Shown here in pieces: positions 6,136 through 6,154 of a stretch of 6,154 nt of DNA. The DNA is from Desulfobacula sp. Its GTDB lineage: Bacteria > Desulfobacterota > Desulfobacteria > Desulfobacterales > Desulfobacteraceae. The position numbers and the translations under genes are program-made. Below the pieces are notes generated by a model. It made no database searches, was not told where the DNA came from, and worked only from the letters and a program-made list of their open reading frames with translations. The DNA lies in contig JAABTB010000498.1 in NCBI GenBank assembly GCA_011390085.1, forward strand, positions 1-6,154, written 5' to 3'. The stretch's first letter is position 1, and each line of letters starts with the position of its first letter.

Positions 6136-6140
6136 CCTCC
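6136..6140 (-). promoter_or_regulatory. ribosome binding site of the PEP-CTERM gene
   Basis: GGAGG on the minus strand, 8 bases before ATG 6127. It decides the start against the in-frame ATG at 6142. The upstream bases to the window edge are a T-rich run on the minus strand; the promoter lies outside the window. Confidence 0.75.
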
Positions 6141-6154
6141 ATTAAAAAAAAAAT

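Noticed and set aside
6128..6142. ATG 6142 as the start of the PEP-CTERM protein
   Set aside because: The strong GGAGG lies inside this extension, and the signal peptide is standard when read from 6127.

Overview
The window reads as a stretch of a Gram-negative bacterial chromosome that uses the PEP-CTERM/exosortase surface-protein sorting system. Three things point that way: an OmpA-type peptidoglycan-binding domain, an acyltransferase of the type known to accompany PEP-CTERM/exosortase systems, and a secreted protein with a classic C-terminal PEP motif, hydrophobic segment and basic tail. The style of the proteins would fit a Desulfobacterota-like or other environmental Proteobacteria-like lineage, but that placement is an impression and not proven by the sequence.

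Layout. Bases 3-680 (+) are the 3' part of a gene cut by the window edge: a membrane segment, a Pro/Glu-rich linker and an OmpA-like domain. A 134-base AT-rich gap follows, with a weak possible promoter and a perfect 13-base palindrome. Then comes a tight four-gene operon on the + strand (815-4819, gaps of 16, 30 and 17 bases): an N-acyl amino acid synthase-like GNAT acyltransferase, a metal-dependent amidohydrolase of the amidohydrolase-2 type, a PaaK/CapK-like AMP-forming carboxylate ligase, and a ThiF/MoeB/HesA-like E1 adenylating enzyme. Two minus-strand genes converge on the operon: a small four-helix membrane protein of unknown function (4825-5196), and a PEP-CTERM exoprotein (5288-6127) followed by a clear hairpin terminator (5221-5263).

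How the genes may work together. The operon looks like a small biosynthetic cluster for a modified fatty-acyl amino acid or a related lipid. The synthase would join a fatty acyl group to an amino acid. Two separate carboxylate-activating enzymes and a TIM-barrel hydrolase/decarboxylase would tailor the product. The link of the synthase family to PEP-CTERM systems is established; the four-enzyme combination and its product are my inference. The E1-like protein lacks the usual catalytic cysteine and zinc CxxC pairs, and no ubiquitin-like or carrier protein is encoded in the window, which favours direct adenylation of a small molecule or of something encoded elsewhere. The exosortase itself is not in the window. 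I see no tRNA, rRNA, CRISPR array, insertion sequence or integrase.
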